The notes below the pieces were generated by a model. It was not told where the DNA came from, ran no database searches, and saw only the letters and a list, made by a program, of their open reading frames with translations. The position numbers were made by a program, and so were the translations under genes. From the NCBI GenBank assembly GCA_965655795.1, contig CBFHHY010000003.1, positions 1 through 64,000 on the forward strand: DNA of 64,000 bases, in the 5' to 3' direction. This DNA comes from TMED14 sp002167805 (GTDB taxonomy: Bacteria; Bacteroidota; Bacteroidia; Flavobacteriales; Schleiferiaceae). Shown here one piece after another: positions 9,046 to 18,182 of this stretch (position 1 is its first letter; the number at the start of each line of letters is the position of its first letter).

Positions 9046-9426
9046 ATGAGAACAATTACACTCTTATTTTTAATTCTTGGGTTAGGGTTAACAGCAAATG
9101 GCCAATCCAATCCAAACGAGATGAACGAATGTGGGATTTTTTACCCTAATGCTTTCTCCCCAAATAGAGATAATACGAATGATGAGTTTCGTGTAATTAT
9201 TCAAAATGATTGCAGCCCAATCACTTATCACTTAAGAATTTTTGATAGATATGGTAGACTTGTTTTTGAAAGTATCGATCCAAATGAATCATGGGATGGC
9301 GAATACAATGGACGACAAGTAAAAGAAGGAGTCTATCTATGGCAACTTCAAGCCAATTATAATGTCCCTAGCGGGTCTGAATCTGTCCGCCTAGACGAGA
9401 GAGGTAGTTTAGTTTTAATGAGGTAA
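9046..9426 (+). CDS. Small secreted protein consisting of a gliding-motility-associated C-terminal (CHU_C) domain
   Basis: A 126-residue protein: signal peptide MRTITLLFLILGLGLTANGQ, then a complete gliding-motility-associated C-terminal domain. This is recognisable from YPNAFSPNRDNTND at the start, IFDRYGRLVFES in the middle and WDGEYNGRQVKEGVYLWQL near the end. This domain normally sits at the end of very large T9SS cargo proteins; here it is essentially the whole mature protein. It lies just upstream of another small exported protein. Function unknown; it may be a secreted accessory or surface subunit. Confidence 0.85.
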   Translation: MRTITLLFLILGLGLTANGQSNPNEMNECGIFYPNAFSPNRDNTNDEFRVIIQNDCSPITYHLRIFDRYGRLVFESIDPNESWDGEYNGRQVKEGVYLWQLQANYNVPSGSESVRLDERGSLVLMR

Positions 9427-9457
9427 TTTCATCTTCATTAAAACTAAATTAATTTTA

Positions 9458-9910
9458 ATGACCAATACCCTAAAATTCAGTCTTCTTTCATTTTTTTTAA
9501 GCTTTAATTGGATCTCGTTTAAGGCACAATCGCAATCATTAAAGTTTGAACTAGAAATTGCGAAACCTAGTTCAGGAGAAATTCTAAAAAAAGGAAACTG
9601 GATGATCTCCTTGAAAGATAAGAATGGACTTATAATTCTTCAAGAAGTGGTTCCTTTCAAAAACAGAAAGCAGCTATGTGAACTGCAAGTTCCGGAGTTT
9701 GGAATATACTCTGCGTCATTTTATCTCGACCTTAATCTGAATAAAACACTTGATAAAGGTTTTTTTGGCCAGCCAAAAGAACCCTACGGGTTTTCAAATA
9801 ATGTTAGAAATTATTTAAAACAGCCCTCTATTGAATCTCAGCAGTTTAAATTCAACAATAACGACAGCATATATAAAATAGTCCTTGACTACCATTTCAT
9901 CGGAATTTAA
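9458..9910 (+). CDS. DUF2141 family exported protein
   Basis: A 150-residue protein with an N-terminal signal peptide (cleavage near SFKAQS). The second half shows the DUF2141 signature: a strand YSASFYLDLNLNKTLDKGFFGQP followed by KEPYGFSNNVR. The family has no established biochemical function. The stop codon shares the palindrome TTAA with the stop of the convergent hydrolase gene, so the two genes overlap by 4 bases. Confidence 0.85.
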   Translation: MTNTLKFSLLSFFLSFNWISFKAQSQSLKFELEIAKPSSGEILKKGNWMISLKDKNGLIILQEVVPFKNRKQLCELQVPEFGIYSASFYLDLNLNKTLDKGFFGQPKEPYGFSNNVRNYLKQPSIESQQFKFNNNDSIYKIVLDYHFIGI

Positions 9911-10692
9911 ATCAATAAAAAGTCATTCACGGAATCTTGAAATTCCGATGGATTTTCAGAGTGTACCCAATGACCTGCACCAGATATACTATCTAAATTT
10001 GCCATGGGGAAAATCTGCATAATGTTTAGCCAATCATCATCTAAAATATATTGACTATTCATTCCTCGGATAAACAAAACGGGCCCAGAAAAGTGGCTCT
10101 CAAAAGCCAACTCCTCGCCTATTCGACTAATTTGTGATTCGATGATTTTTAGATTAAGCTTCCACCCCAATTTTTTATCAGCTTTCCATTCGAGGTTCTT
10201 CAAAATGAATTGTCTCAAGCCCCAATCCAAAATCTGTTCTTCTAAAGCTCGATCTGCTTCTGCTCTACTTGACAATTGATTAAAATCCAGAGAATTCATT
10301 GCCTCGAGGATTTCCGAATATTGAACAGGATAATGTTTAGGTCCAATATCTACAATTACCATCTTCTCGACATATTTCGGGTACTTACATGCAAATTGCA
10401 TTAAAGCCTTACCACCCATACTATGACCAATCCATTTAACTGAAGATTTATCGTGAAATTTATTCTCAAAATACAATTTTAAATCCTCTACCATATCTGA
10501 ATAAGAATGAGAACTCATATGAGGTGATCGGCCATGATTTCTAAGGTCTATCAAATGAACTTGGAATCCCATATTCGACCACTTTCGGGCATGAGAAGCC
10601 CAATTGTCACCCATACCAAATAATCCATGTAAAACAACCAAAGGGGGCCCTTCTTCTCCAATAATCTTAGAATGCAGCTCAACCTCCCTCAT
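9907..10692 (-). CDS. Alpha/beta-fold hydrolase (YbfF-like esterase)
   Basis: A 261-residue soluble hydrolase. It has the oxyanion-side motif VVLHGLFGMGDNWAS near residue 20, the nucleophile elbow GHSMGG (about residue 88) and a C-terminal catalytic histidine in GAGHWVHSE. This matches the E. coli YbfF esterase group. The substrate is unknown. It starts 3 bases after the pdxJ stop and is presumably co-transcribed with it. Confidence 0.85.
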   Translation of the reverse strand: MREVELHSKIIGEEGPPLVVLHGLFGMGDNWASHARKWSNMGFQVHLIDLRNHGRSPHMSSHSYSDMVEDLKLYFENKFHDKSSVKWIGHSMGGKALMQFACKYPKYVEKMVIVDIGPKHYPVQYSEILEAMNSLDFNQLSSRAEADRALEEQILDWGLRQFILKNLEWKADKKLGWKLNLKIIESQISRIGEELAFESHFSGPVLFIRGMNSQYILDDDWLNIMQIFPMANLDSISGAGHWVHSENPSEFQDSVNDFLLI

Positions 10693-10695
10693 TAT

Positions 10696-11451
10696 TCAAG
10701 AATTTTTCGATTTCCATTTATTTGCTAATTCCAATTGGTATAAATATCGTTGGACTGAATTTTCTAAACCCATATAAATAGCATCTGAGATTAACGCATG
10801 CCCAATGCTAACCTCTAATAATCCGTTTACAGATTTTGCAAAAAATTCTAAATTATTTAAATCTAAATCATGACCAGCATTTACTCCCAAACCATTTTCC
10901 ATTGCGACTTTACTGGCATTGACATATGGAATAACAGAAGCCTGCTTATTCAATTGATATTCTTTAGAATAATTCTCAGTGTAAAGCTCTATCCGATCTG
11001 CGCCAATTTTGGCTGCAAACTCGATTTTTTGATTATCACATTCGATAAAAATTGATGAACGAATGTTTTTTTCACTCAACTCTTTAATGACATCCTTTAA
11101 AAAATCATAATTAGAGATGGTATCCCACCCAGAATTACTTGTCAAAACATCTGGACTATCAGGGACCAAAGTCACCTGATCCGGCTTACATTCAATAACT
11201 AAATCAATAAAAGACTTATTAGGGTACCCTTCTATATTATATTCAGTTTTTACTACTTCTCTTAGTGCTTTGGCATCCGAGTATCTTATGTGACGTTCAT
11301 CAGGACGGGGATGAACGGTTATACCTTGAGCACCAAATTCCTGACAATATTTTGCAGCAAGACATACATTGGGGATATCACCGCCTCTAGCATTACGAAG
11401 CGTTGCAATCTTATTAATATTTACAGAAAGCCTTGTGGGTTTTTTTAACAT
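10696..11451 (-). CDS. pdxJ: Pyridoxine 5'-phosphate synthase
   Basis: Condenses 3-amino-2-oxopropyl phosphate with deoxyxylulose 5-phosphate to make pyridoxine 5'-phosphate, the last ring-forming step of the DXP-dependent vitamin B6 route. Family hallmarks are RLSVNINKIATLRNARGGD at the N-terminus and TVHPRPDERHIR shortly after, with the glycine-rich GLGVNAGHDLD near the C-terminus. I use the ATG at 11451 (251 residues). A longer reading to 11490 would run through the promoter element at 11457-11464. Confidence 0.96.
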   Translation of the reverse strand: MLKKPTRLSVNINKIATLRNARGGDIPNVCLAAKYCQEFGAQGITVHPRPDERHIRYSDAKALREVVKTEYNIEGYPNKSFIDLVIECKPDQVTLVPDSPDVLTSNSGWDTISNYDFLKDVIKELSEKNIRSSIFIECDNQKIEFAAKIGADRIELYTENYSKEYQLNKQASVIPYVNASKVAMENGLGVNAGHDLDLNNLEFFAKSVNGLLEVSIGHALISDAIYMGLENSVQRYLYQLELANKWKSKNS

Positions 11452-11456
11452 AAAAA

Positions 11457-11464
11457 CAAAGGTA
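11457..11464 (-). promoter_or_regulatory. Promoter -7 element of pdxJ
   Basis: TACCTTTG on the minus strand is an exact TAnnTTTG match. Only five T residues separate it from the ATG, so the transcript is probably leaderless. Confidence 0.6.
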
Positions 11465-11539
11465 AAACAAGCATAAATTAAACTATTCAATCAATTTCAG
11501 AAAATAAGTCTTAATAAGTCTAAAATCCCCTCTTTTGGC

Positions 11540-11547
11540 TAACTTCG
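11540..11547 (+). promoter_or_regulatory. Promoter -7 element of the CBS-protein/envelope operon
   Basis: TAACTTCG (one change from TAnnTTTG), followed by C as in the extended consensus. It ends 8 bases before the ATG at 11556 and would drive the CBS protein and nadK. Confidence 0.5.
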
Positions 11548-11555
11548 CATTAGTT

Positions 11556-12173
11556 ATGGAATGGCATAAATTTATCATTAAGGAAAATCAAAATTTTCAA
11601 TTGAATAGTTTAAGAAGCAAAATTCGTGACGATTTATCTCATCCCATGAGAGAATATAAACCTATTATAGAAGATAATGTTTACAAAGGTTTTCGAGGAA
11701 AAGACGCAGAACTCCTTAAACCTGCAATTTTGCAAATAGATTCTAATATAATTGATGCCCTTTCAATAATAGAAAATTATGATCTTGACTTTATTGCAGT
11801 TTGCGATGAAAATGAGTTTCTTGGAATAGTCACCTTAAATGATATCATCAAAAACATAGCTTCGATATATAGTTTTAAAGAGCCAGGATCCAGCATTTGG
11901 TTTTACTGTTCGGATAATAAGCCAGTTTCCTCAGAATTAATACATTCTTTAGAGTTAGAAAATATACGAGTCCTGACTTTTTCGGTAGATTTTATTGAGG
12001 ATATACATCGGTACTTGAATTATATACGGATTAATCAATTAGACCCTAATCAAACCCTCAAAACACTTGAAAGGCTCGGTTGTGATATCAAAGGTTACTA
12101 TCCCAAAGGGTCGAGAGCAATGGAGTTTGAAAAAAAACTTGAGCATCTAAGTCATTTTTTGAGTATCGAATAA
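11556..12173 (+). CDS. CBS-domain protein
   Basis: A 205-residue protein. Its N-terminal part has a CBS-type region (IDSNIIDALSIIENYDLDFIAVCDENEFLGIVTLNDII, spanning roughly residues 50-100). The rest is an unassigned alpha/beta tail that may be ACT-like. CBS pairs usually sense adenine nucleotides. The nadK start codon follows its stop directly, a pairing I recall from other Bacteroidota, so a role linked to NAD(P) or envelope metabolism is possible but unproven. A TTG at 11535 in the same frame lies inside the promoter and is rejected. Confidence 0.75.
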   Translation: MEWHKFIIKENQNFQLNSLRSKIRDDLSHPMREYKPIIEDNVYKGFRGKDAELLKPAILQIDSNIIDALSIIENYDLDFIAVCDENEFLGIVTLNDIIKNIASIYSFKEPGSSIWFYCSDNKPVSSELIHSLELENIRVLTFSVDFIEDIHRYLNYIRINQLDPNQTLKTLERLGCDIKGYYPKGSRAMEFEKKLEHLSHFLSIE

Positions 12174-13058
12174 ATGAAAAAAATTGTAATCTTTGGAAAA
12201 CGTATTCCTAACGAAGTTCAGACATTTATTGAGAGAACCATAGATTCTTTAGTACAAGAAGGATGCTCCATATTTATTTATGAAAGATTTCAAACTCGAA
12301 TCAACGAACATTGGGGCCTGAATTGGAATTTTCCAGAGTTTAAAAGTCGTGAAGATATTTTGAAGTCACAACCAGACTTCTTGTTGGTAATCGGAGGAGA
12401 TGGTACATTTTTAGACGCTACTACTCTTGTTGAAGGAACAGATATACCAATAATAGGATTAAACACAGGTAGACTAGGTTTTTTAGCAAATATTACCAGA
12501 GATGAAGCCCCTATGGCTCTAAAGTCAATACTCAAAGGAGATTATACCATTGATGAAAGAAATGTTCTTGAGGCTCAGACGAGCTCTGATGAAATTATTG
12601 ACCCTAATTTTGCATTGAATGAAATTGCAGTTAGCAGAAAAGGGACAACTAGCATGATTTCAGTTCACGTTTATTTAAATGGCAACTTCCTCAACACTTA
12701 TTGGGCTGACGGTTTACTTATCTCAACTCCTACTGGATCTACCGGGTATAATTTGAGTTGCAGCGGACCGATCCTATTACCTGGATCAAACAATTTCATA
12801 ATTACCCCAATAGCACCACATAATTTGACTGTACGGCCTCTTGTAATTCCCAATACGGACACAATTACACTTAAAATTGAAGCTAGAGAAGGTAATTATC
12901 TTGCTTCACTCGACTCAAGAGTATTTACACTGGAGTGTGAAACTGAGCTAACAATAAAAAAATCAAATTACCGTTTTAAATTGGTTAGAACTGAGTTTTC
13001 CGATTTCTCTTCTACCTTAAGGAACAAGCTTCTTTGGGGACAAGATAGACGAAACTAA
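12174..13058 (+). CDS. nadK: NAD kinase
   Basis: Phosphorylates NAD to NADP in the cytoplasm. The ATP/NAD-binding GGDGT motif is at about residues 73-77. The NAD-binding NEIAV segment follows, and then DGLLISTPTGSTGYNLS in the C-terminal beta-sandwich. The length (294 residues) is typical. The gene begins at the base after the upstream CBS gene's stop. Confidence 0.96.
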   Translation: MKKIVIFGKRIPNEVQTFIERTIDSLVQEGCSIFIYERFQTRINEHWGLNWNFPEFKSREDILKSQPDFLLVIGGDGTFLDATTLVEGTDIPIIGLNTGRLGFLANITRDEAPMALKSILKGDYTIDERNVLEAQTSSDEIIDPNFALNEIAVSRKGTTSMISVHVYLNGNFLNTYWADGLLISTPTGSTGYNLSCSGPILLPGSNNFIITPIAPHNLTVRPLVIPNTDTITLKIEAREGNYLASLDSRVFTLECETELTIKKSNYRFKLVRTEFSDFSSTLRNKLLWGQDRRN

Positions 13059-13072
13059 ATTGATTGAATTCA

Positions 13073-13080
13073 TATCTTTG
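13073..13080 (+). promoter_or_regulatory. Promoter -7 element before porG
   Basis: TATCTTTG followed by C is an exact TAnnTTTG(C) match, ending 11 bases before the porG ATG. It gives the porG-uppS-bamA-ompH-ompH-murI run its own promoter inside the larger gene cluster. Confidence 0.6.
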
Positions 13081-13091
13081 CAAGCCTAATT

Positions 13092-13916
13092 ATGTTAGAT
13101 AGAAACTTTCTAAGCACAACGATATTAATTTTATTTCTGCCCCTGATTCTCAAAGGTCAGATATCTCAAGAAATATCTGTTGGATATCAACTCCATCAAT
13201 TAATAGGAGACATCGGGGTTAATAAATTGCAATTATTGGATGGCGCTGGAAATCTGAATTACCGAATTCAAAAACATCCTCACTATGCTTTTCACCTGGG
13301 GTTTAGCCAAGGAATATTGCATGGAGATGACTCATTATCTTCTTTCTCGGAGAAAGTAGAGAGAAACATTGCTATTCAAACCCCTTACCAAGCTTTTAAC
13401 GCAAGGGTAGAAATAGATTACTTTTCTCAATTAATACCCTCTTATAATTTTCAACAAACACCATATATTTTCGGTGGTATTGGTCTAATATCATTTAATC
13501 CAATGGGGAATTATCAAGGTGAGTGGTTAGAGCTTCAACCTCTTGGCACAGAGGGACAAGGAACAATTTTAAATTCGGAGCCCCTTTACAGTAAAAGAGC
13601 CTGGACTTTACCATTTGGAATTGGCTGGAGAGCGCAATTAAACAGTCTTTGGGTATTTAGTATTGAAGCAATGTGGACTCTTACATCCACTGATTACCTT
13701 GATGATACGCATAACCTATATGCAGATGCGGGGCTTTTAGAAATAGAAAAAGGAGAAATAGCCAGTTATTTCTCAAACCCAAGCAATACTTTATTCGAAA
13801 CAGGTACACCTCGCGGAAATCCACAAAATAACGATTCCTATTTTGCCTTGAGCCTTAAATTTGGCATCCATATTGAGGCTTTCATGGAACAATGTGCTAA
13901 ATTTCTTCACAAATGA
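13092..13916 (+). CDS. porG: PorG-like outer-membrane protein (DUF6089)
   Basis: A 274-residue protein with a signal peptide (cleavage after ILKGQ) and a predicted 8-strand outer-membrane barrel; alternating hydrophobic strands can be read throughout. It matches the DUF6089 family by N-terminal pattern and position. In Porphyromonas, PorG is an outer-membrane component needed for type IX secretion. Its place between nadK and uppS is the usual one in Bacteroidota. T9SS cargo is also encoded in this window. Assignment rests on pattern and context. Confidence 0.75.
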   Translation: MLDRNFLSTTILILFLPLILKGQISQEISVGYQLHQLIGDIGVNKLQLLDGAGNLNYRIQKHPHYAFHLGFSQGILHGDDSLSSFSEKVERNIAIQTPYQAFNARVEIDYFSQLIPSYNFQQTPYIFGGIGLISFNPMGNYQGEWLELQPLGTEGQGTILNSEPLYSKRAWTLPFGIGWRAQLNSLWVFSIEAMWTLTSTDYLDDTHNLYADAGLLEIEKGEIASYFSNPSNTLFETGTPRGNPQNNDSYFALSLKFGIHIEAFMEQCAKFLHK

Positions 13917-14644
13917 AAAATCTTGTTCCCAGTCATATAGCAATTATAATGGATGGAAATGGTCGCTGGGCTAAAAATCAAGGCTTCAAAACTCGCATTC
14001 GCGGTCATGAGGTTGGAGTTGATGCTTTAAGAAATGCAGCTAAATATGCTTCGAAAATTGGTATAAAATTTTTAACAGTATATGCATTTTCTCAAGAAAA
14101 TTGGAGACGGCCTAAAACCGAAGTTGATGCCTTAATGTCGATTCTGGTATCAAGCTTAAATAATGAAGTTCAAACATTGCAAGAAAATGGAATTCGGTTG
14201 AATGCAATAGGAAATAAAGAAAATCTTCCAAAAAAATGCAGAACAGAACTAGATGAAGCAATATTAGCTACTGCCTCGAATAACAAAATGACATTAACAT
14301 TGGCACTTAGCTATAGCTCGAGACAAGAAATTACAAGTGCAACAAAAAAGATTGCAAAAAAAATAATAACTGGAGAAATTAGTATTGATGAGATTAACGA
14401 AAATATGTTCTCTGATGAACTTAGTACGTCTAAAATACCAGATCCAGAACTTTTAATACGAACCAGTGGTGAAAAAAGAATTTCCAATTTTTTACTCTGG
14501 CAAATAAGTTATACCGAATTAATTTTCCTTAACGTACTTTGGCCTGATTTTTCTGATGAGCATTTTGAAGAGGCAATATTAGAATTTAATAATCGCCAAC
14601 GTAGATTGGGTATGACAAGTGAGCAAATTGTAAAACAATATTGA
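13913..14644 (+). CDS. uppS: Isoprenyl transferase (undecaprenyl diphosphate synthase)
   Basis: Builds the C55 carrier lipid for peptidoglycan and O-antigen from FPP and IPP. The conserved regions are all present: IIMDGNGRWAKN (catalytic Asp), RGHEVGVDALR, YAFSQENWRRPKTEV and RTSGEKRISNFLLWQ near the C-terminus. It overlaps porG by 4 bases (ATGA). Length (243) is normal. Confidence 0.96.
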   Translation: MKNLVPSHIAIIMDGNGRWAKNQGFKTRIRGHEVGVDALRNAAKYASKIGIKFLTVYAFSQENWRRPKTEVDALMSILVSSLNNEVQTLQENGIRLNAIGNKENLPKKCRTELDEAILATASNNKMTLTLALSYSSRQEITSATKKIAKKIITGEISIDEINENMFSDELSTSKIPDPELLIRTSGEKRISNFLLWQISYTELIFLNVLWPDFSDEHFEEAILEFNNRQRRLGMTSEQIVKQY

Positions 14645-14648
14645 GTAA

Positions 14649-17147
14649 ATGAATAAATTCATCGCTATAGCTTTTGCTTTATTTTACCTTGGGTGTCCAA
14701 CATTGATTTTATCACAAACTTATGGGGATGTTGGACTCTCTTTAAACTCGCCAATAGAAATCCAACCAGATACAGATTATGAAATTGGTTCAATTCAAAT
14801 AAAAGGTGCTGATCAGCTAGATCCGACAATGGTGAGTCTTTTATCAGGACTAAATGTAGGAGATAAAGTGCAATTCCCTTCAGATAAAGTTGCAAAGGCA
14901 GTTCGAAACCTATGGGAACAGGAATTATTTGATGATGTGCAACTATACATAACCAAAAAAATTGAAAGGGTAGTTTACCTGGAATTTCGACTAAAAACTT
15001 TACCCAAATTGAGTAAGTTCTATTTTACTGGAATAAAAAAAGCAAAGCAAGATGCAATAAGAGAACTACTTGACCTAAAGAGAGGTAAAGTAGTTTCAAA
15101 AAATTTATTAATTACATCTTCCAATGCAATAAAAAAATATTTTATCGAGAAGGGCTTTTTGGAGGCTGATGCTGAAATCACTTCGTTTCAAGACAGCTCT
15201 CTTTTGGATGCTGTAATCTTGAAAATTGATGTCAATCCTGGAGAGCGATTGAAAATCGAAGAGATTGTCTTCAAAGGGAACAAGTCTATTTCCGATAAGA
15301 AATTACGAAAAGTAATGGATGATACCCATCGTTATCGATGGTGGAATATATTCGGTATATCAAAACTTTTAAAGGAAAAACTAGAAAGTGACAAGAGTCT
15401 TATAGTCGAAGCATATAATGAGGCGGGGTTCAGAGATATGCGCATAAAATCTGATACTTTTTATAAAACCCCAGAGAATAAATTAATCATTGAATTTGAA
15501 ATTCAAGAAGGGCGACCGTATCATTATAAATCAGTTTCATTTTATGGGAATAGTAAATACAGCACAGAAATTCTTCAAAGCATATTGAAAATAAAAGCTG
15601 GTGATCGTTTCAATTCCAAAGCGCTTTATTCAAGAGTGAATGGGGATCCAGATGGAAATGACATTTCTTCTCTATACTTAAACAATGGATATTTATTCGC
15701 CAATGTAATACCGGTTGAAGTTAAAGTTGAAAAAGACTCTATTGATTTAGAGATTCGAATCAGGGAAGGCAAACAAGCGACAGTGAGAAAAGTAATTGTA
15801 AATGGTAATGAAAGAACTAATGATCACGTGATTTATAGAGAAATAAGAACTCGACCGGGTGACTTATTTTCAAAATCAGATATCATGAGAACTGTAAGAG
15901 AGCTTGGACAACTTGGCTACTTTGATCCACGACAGATAACACCTGTCCCGATACCCGATCCTATTACTGGAACAGTAGACTTAGAATATACAGTAGTTGA
16001 ACAATCGACGAGCCAATTAGAACTCCAAGGAGGCTGGGGGCGATTTACCGTAGTAGGAACATTGGGATTAAATTTTAATAATTTTTCTGCTAGAAATATT
16101 TTCAATAAACGTGCTTGGCAACCATTACCAACTGGAGACGGTCAAAATATAACGATAAGAGCACAGACTAACGGAACTTTCTATAGCTCATATAATTTCA
16201 GTTTTACGGAACCATGGTGGGGAGGGAAGAAACCAAATTCTGTGACTTTCTCTGCTTATCATAATACCATGAATTACAGTGGTCAGCAAACAGTTGACTC
16301 TTTAGCTCAAAAAATTGGAATTACCGGAGTAACACTTGGACAAGCTAGAAGATTAAAATGGCCTGATGATTATTTTACACTTTTTCAATCATTCGAATAC
16401 CGAAGATTTAATATAAATAACTATCCCCTTGTTGGTGCCAGTTTTACCAATGGCATTGCGAATTCTGTAGCCTATACTTTCAACCTAAGAAGAGACAATA
16501 GAGATCTACCAATATTCCCAACCCGAGGCTCTAGTATTGGGTTTACATTAGAAGCGACACCTCCTGTATCACTATTAGATGGAAGAGATTACTCTAAACT
16601 CTCACCTACTGAAAAATTTCGATTTATCGAATACCATAAATGGAAATTTACGGGAGATTATTATGCCCAGATAGCCAAAAATTTTGTTATCAAATCATAT
16701 TCTGAATTTGGGTTTCTCGGTTCCTATAATAAAGACTATGGTCTTCCTCCATTTGAAAGATATTATTTAGGCGGAGACGGCCTTCAGAATTTTGTTCTTG
16801 ATGGACGAGAGGTTATTGGTTTAAGGGGGTATACCAACTTTAGTTTAACTCCTGATGGAGGCGGTGCATTATACAACAAATTCACAACAGAACTTCGGTA
16901 TCTTTTATCGCCGAATCCTCAGGCTCAAATATTTGTTCTTGCCTTTGCGGAAGCTGGTAATAATTATGACAATTTTGCAGACTACAGGCCTTTTGAATTA
17001 AAACGTTCTAACGGAGTTGGTTTAAGGATATTTATGCCAATGTTTGGACTGTTAGGTGTAGACCTTGCATACGGTTACGATAACCTTCCAGGAACATCAG
17101 GACCCTCTGGATGGCAAACTCACTTTGTTCTAGGTCAGCAATTTTAA
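14649..17147 (+). CDS. bamA: Outer-membrane protein assembly factor BamA
   Basis: An 832-residue outer-membrane insertase with a signal peptide (cleavage near ILSQ) and about five POTRA repeats from roughly residue 45 to 470. Repeat-style segments include IEEIVFKGNKSISDKKLRKV and VRKVIVNGNERTNDHVIYRE. A C-terminal Omp85 barrel (about 470-832) follows and ends in aromatic QF. The barrel contains the family GLRGY motif. It lies between uppS and two OmpH/Skp chaperone genes, matching its role in outer-membrane protein folding. Confidence 0.95.
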   Translation: MNKFIAIAFALFYLGCPTLILSQTYGDVGLSLNSPIEIQPDTDYEIGSIQIKGADQLDPTMVSLLSGLNVGDKVQFPSDKVAKAVRNLWEQELFDDVQLYITKKIERVVYLEFRLKTLPKLSKFYFTGIKKAKQDAIRELLDLKRGKVVSKNLLITSSNAIKKYFIEKGFLEADAEITSFQDSSLLDAVILKIDVNPGERLKIEEIVFKGNKSISDKKLRKVMDDTHRYRWWNIFGISKLLKEKLESDKSLIVEAYNEAGFRDMRIKSDTFYKTPENKLIIEFEIQEGRPYHYKSVSFYGNSKYSTEILQSILKIKAGDRFNSKALYSRVNGDPDGNDISSLYLNNGYLFANVIPVEVKVEKDSIDLEIRIREGKQATVRKVIVNGNERTNDHVIYREIRTRPGDLFSKSDIMRTVRELGQLGYFDPRQITPVPIPDPITGTVDLEYTVVEQSTSQLELQGGWGRFTVVGTLGLNFNNFSARNIFNKRAWQPLPTGDGQNITIRAQTNGTFYSSYNFSFTEPWWGGKKPNSVTFSAYHNTMNYSGQQTVDSLAQKIGITGVTLGQARRLKWPDDYFTLFQSFEYRRFNINNYPLVGASFTNGIANSVAYTFNLRRDNRDLPIFPTRGSSIGFTLEATPPVSLLDGRDYSKLSPTEKFRFIEYHKWKFTGDYYAQIAKNFVIKSYSEFGFLGSYNKDYGLPPFERYYLGGDGLQNFVLDGREVIGLRGYTNFSLTPDGGGALYNKFTTELRYLLSPNPQAQIFVLAFAEAGNNYDNFADYRPFELKRSNGVGLRIFMPMFGLLGVDLAYGYDNLPGTSGPSGWQTHFVLGQQF

Positions 17148-17151
17148 TACA

Positions 17152-17658
17152 ATGATTAGAAATCTTATTATAGTAATTGTACTTTTATTAACCTCATCAG
17201 GTTATGGACAAAGACTTGCATATGTTGACACTCACAAAATTCTAAACTCTATCCCTGAATACAAGCAATCTAAGCTAGAAATAAGTAGACTAAGTATTAA
17301 ATGGGAAGATGAAATAGCGGCGTTATTTGCAAGTGTCAGCGAGCAAAAGAATCAACTAGAAGTGGAAAAAGTCCTTTTGACACCTGAAATGATATCCGAA
17401 AGAGAAAAAGCGATTAAAGCTTTAGATGACTCGGCAAGAATAAAACAAATTAAATATTTTGGCCCAGAAGGTTTGTTATTTAAGAAAAGAGAAGAAATGG
17501 TATCTCCTATCCAAGCTCTTATCGCAGGTGCAATAAAAGAAATAGCTCGCAAAAAGAAACTTGACTTTGTTTTTGATAAAGGTTCATCCTTAAGTGTTGT
17601 ATATGCAAATGAATCGAATGATATTACTTCTGATATTCTTAAACAACTTGGTTACTGA
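17152..17658 (+). CDS. OmpH/Skp-family periplasmic chaperone (first copy)
   Basis: A 168-residue exported protein (signal peptide ending near SGYGQ). It opens with RLAYVDTHKILNSIPEYKQSKLEI and has a long charged helical region, the Skp fold that holds outer-membrane proteins in the periplasm. It is one of two tandem copies directly after bamA, an arrangement usual in Bacteroidota. Confidence 0.9.
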   Translation: MIRNLIIVIVLLLTSSGYGQRLAYVDTHKILNSIPEYKQSKLEISRLSIKWEDEIAALFASVSEQKNQLEVEKVLLTPEMISEREKAIKALDDSARIKQIKYFGPEGLLFKKREEMVSPIQALIAGAIKEIARKKKLDFVFDKGSSLSVVYANESNDITSDILKQLGY

Positions 17659-17675
17659 ATTACTACTTTTACATT

Positions 17676-18182
17676 ATGAAAAAATCTATTATACTTTCCG
17701 CCATTCTGGCAATTTCCATTATACCAACCTTTGCTCAAAATGGGGTTGGCCATATAAATGTTGATAGCTTATTAGTTGAAATGCCTGATTATAAAGCAGT
17801 TATGACAACTCTTCAGGCAGAACAGGCTAAGTTTGAAGCGGAAGCAAAGGAAATGAATGCAGAATTAGAAAAAGGAGCTCAAACATTACAGGCGAATGCG
17901 GGCACATGGACCGAATTGAGACAGCGCCAAGAGCAATCCAGGCTGCAAGAGGCATACAACAACATTCAAGAGTATATGCAAAGTGCGCAGCAGCAACTTC
18001 AAGCAAAGGAAATCGAATTAATTACTCCTGTGCTAGAAAAACTGCAAAATGCAATTGACGAAGTGGCTCAAAGCATGAAACTGAATTATGTTCTAGATGC
18101 TTCTCAAAGTAAAGGAATGGTAATTTATTCAAAAGGCGGAACGAATTTAAAATCTGCTGTTAAAGAAAAATTAGGATTTTAA
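17676..18182 (+). CDS. OmpH/Skp-family periplasmic chaperone (second copy)
   Basis: Also 168 residues, with a signal peptide (cleavage near PTFAQ) and the start VGHINVDSLLVEMPDYKAVM. Its central helix is rich in E, Q and A, unlike the K/E-rich first copy. The two tandem copies are therefore diverged paralogues rather than a recent duplication. Its stop codon shares one base with the murI start. Confidence 0.92.
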   Translation: MKKSIILSAILAISIIPTFAQNGVGHINVDSLLVEMPDYKAVMTTLQAEQAKFEAEAKEMNAELEKGAQTLQANAGTWTELRQRQEQSRLQEAYNNIQEYMQSAQQQLQAKEIELITPVLEKLQNAIDEVAQSMKLNYVLDASQSKGMVIYSKGGTNLKSAVKEKLGF

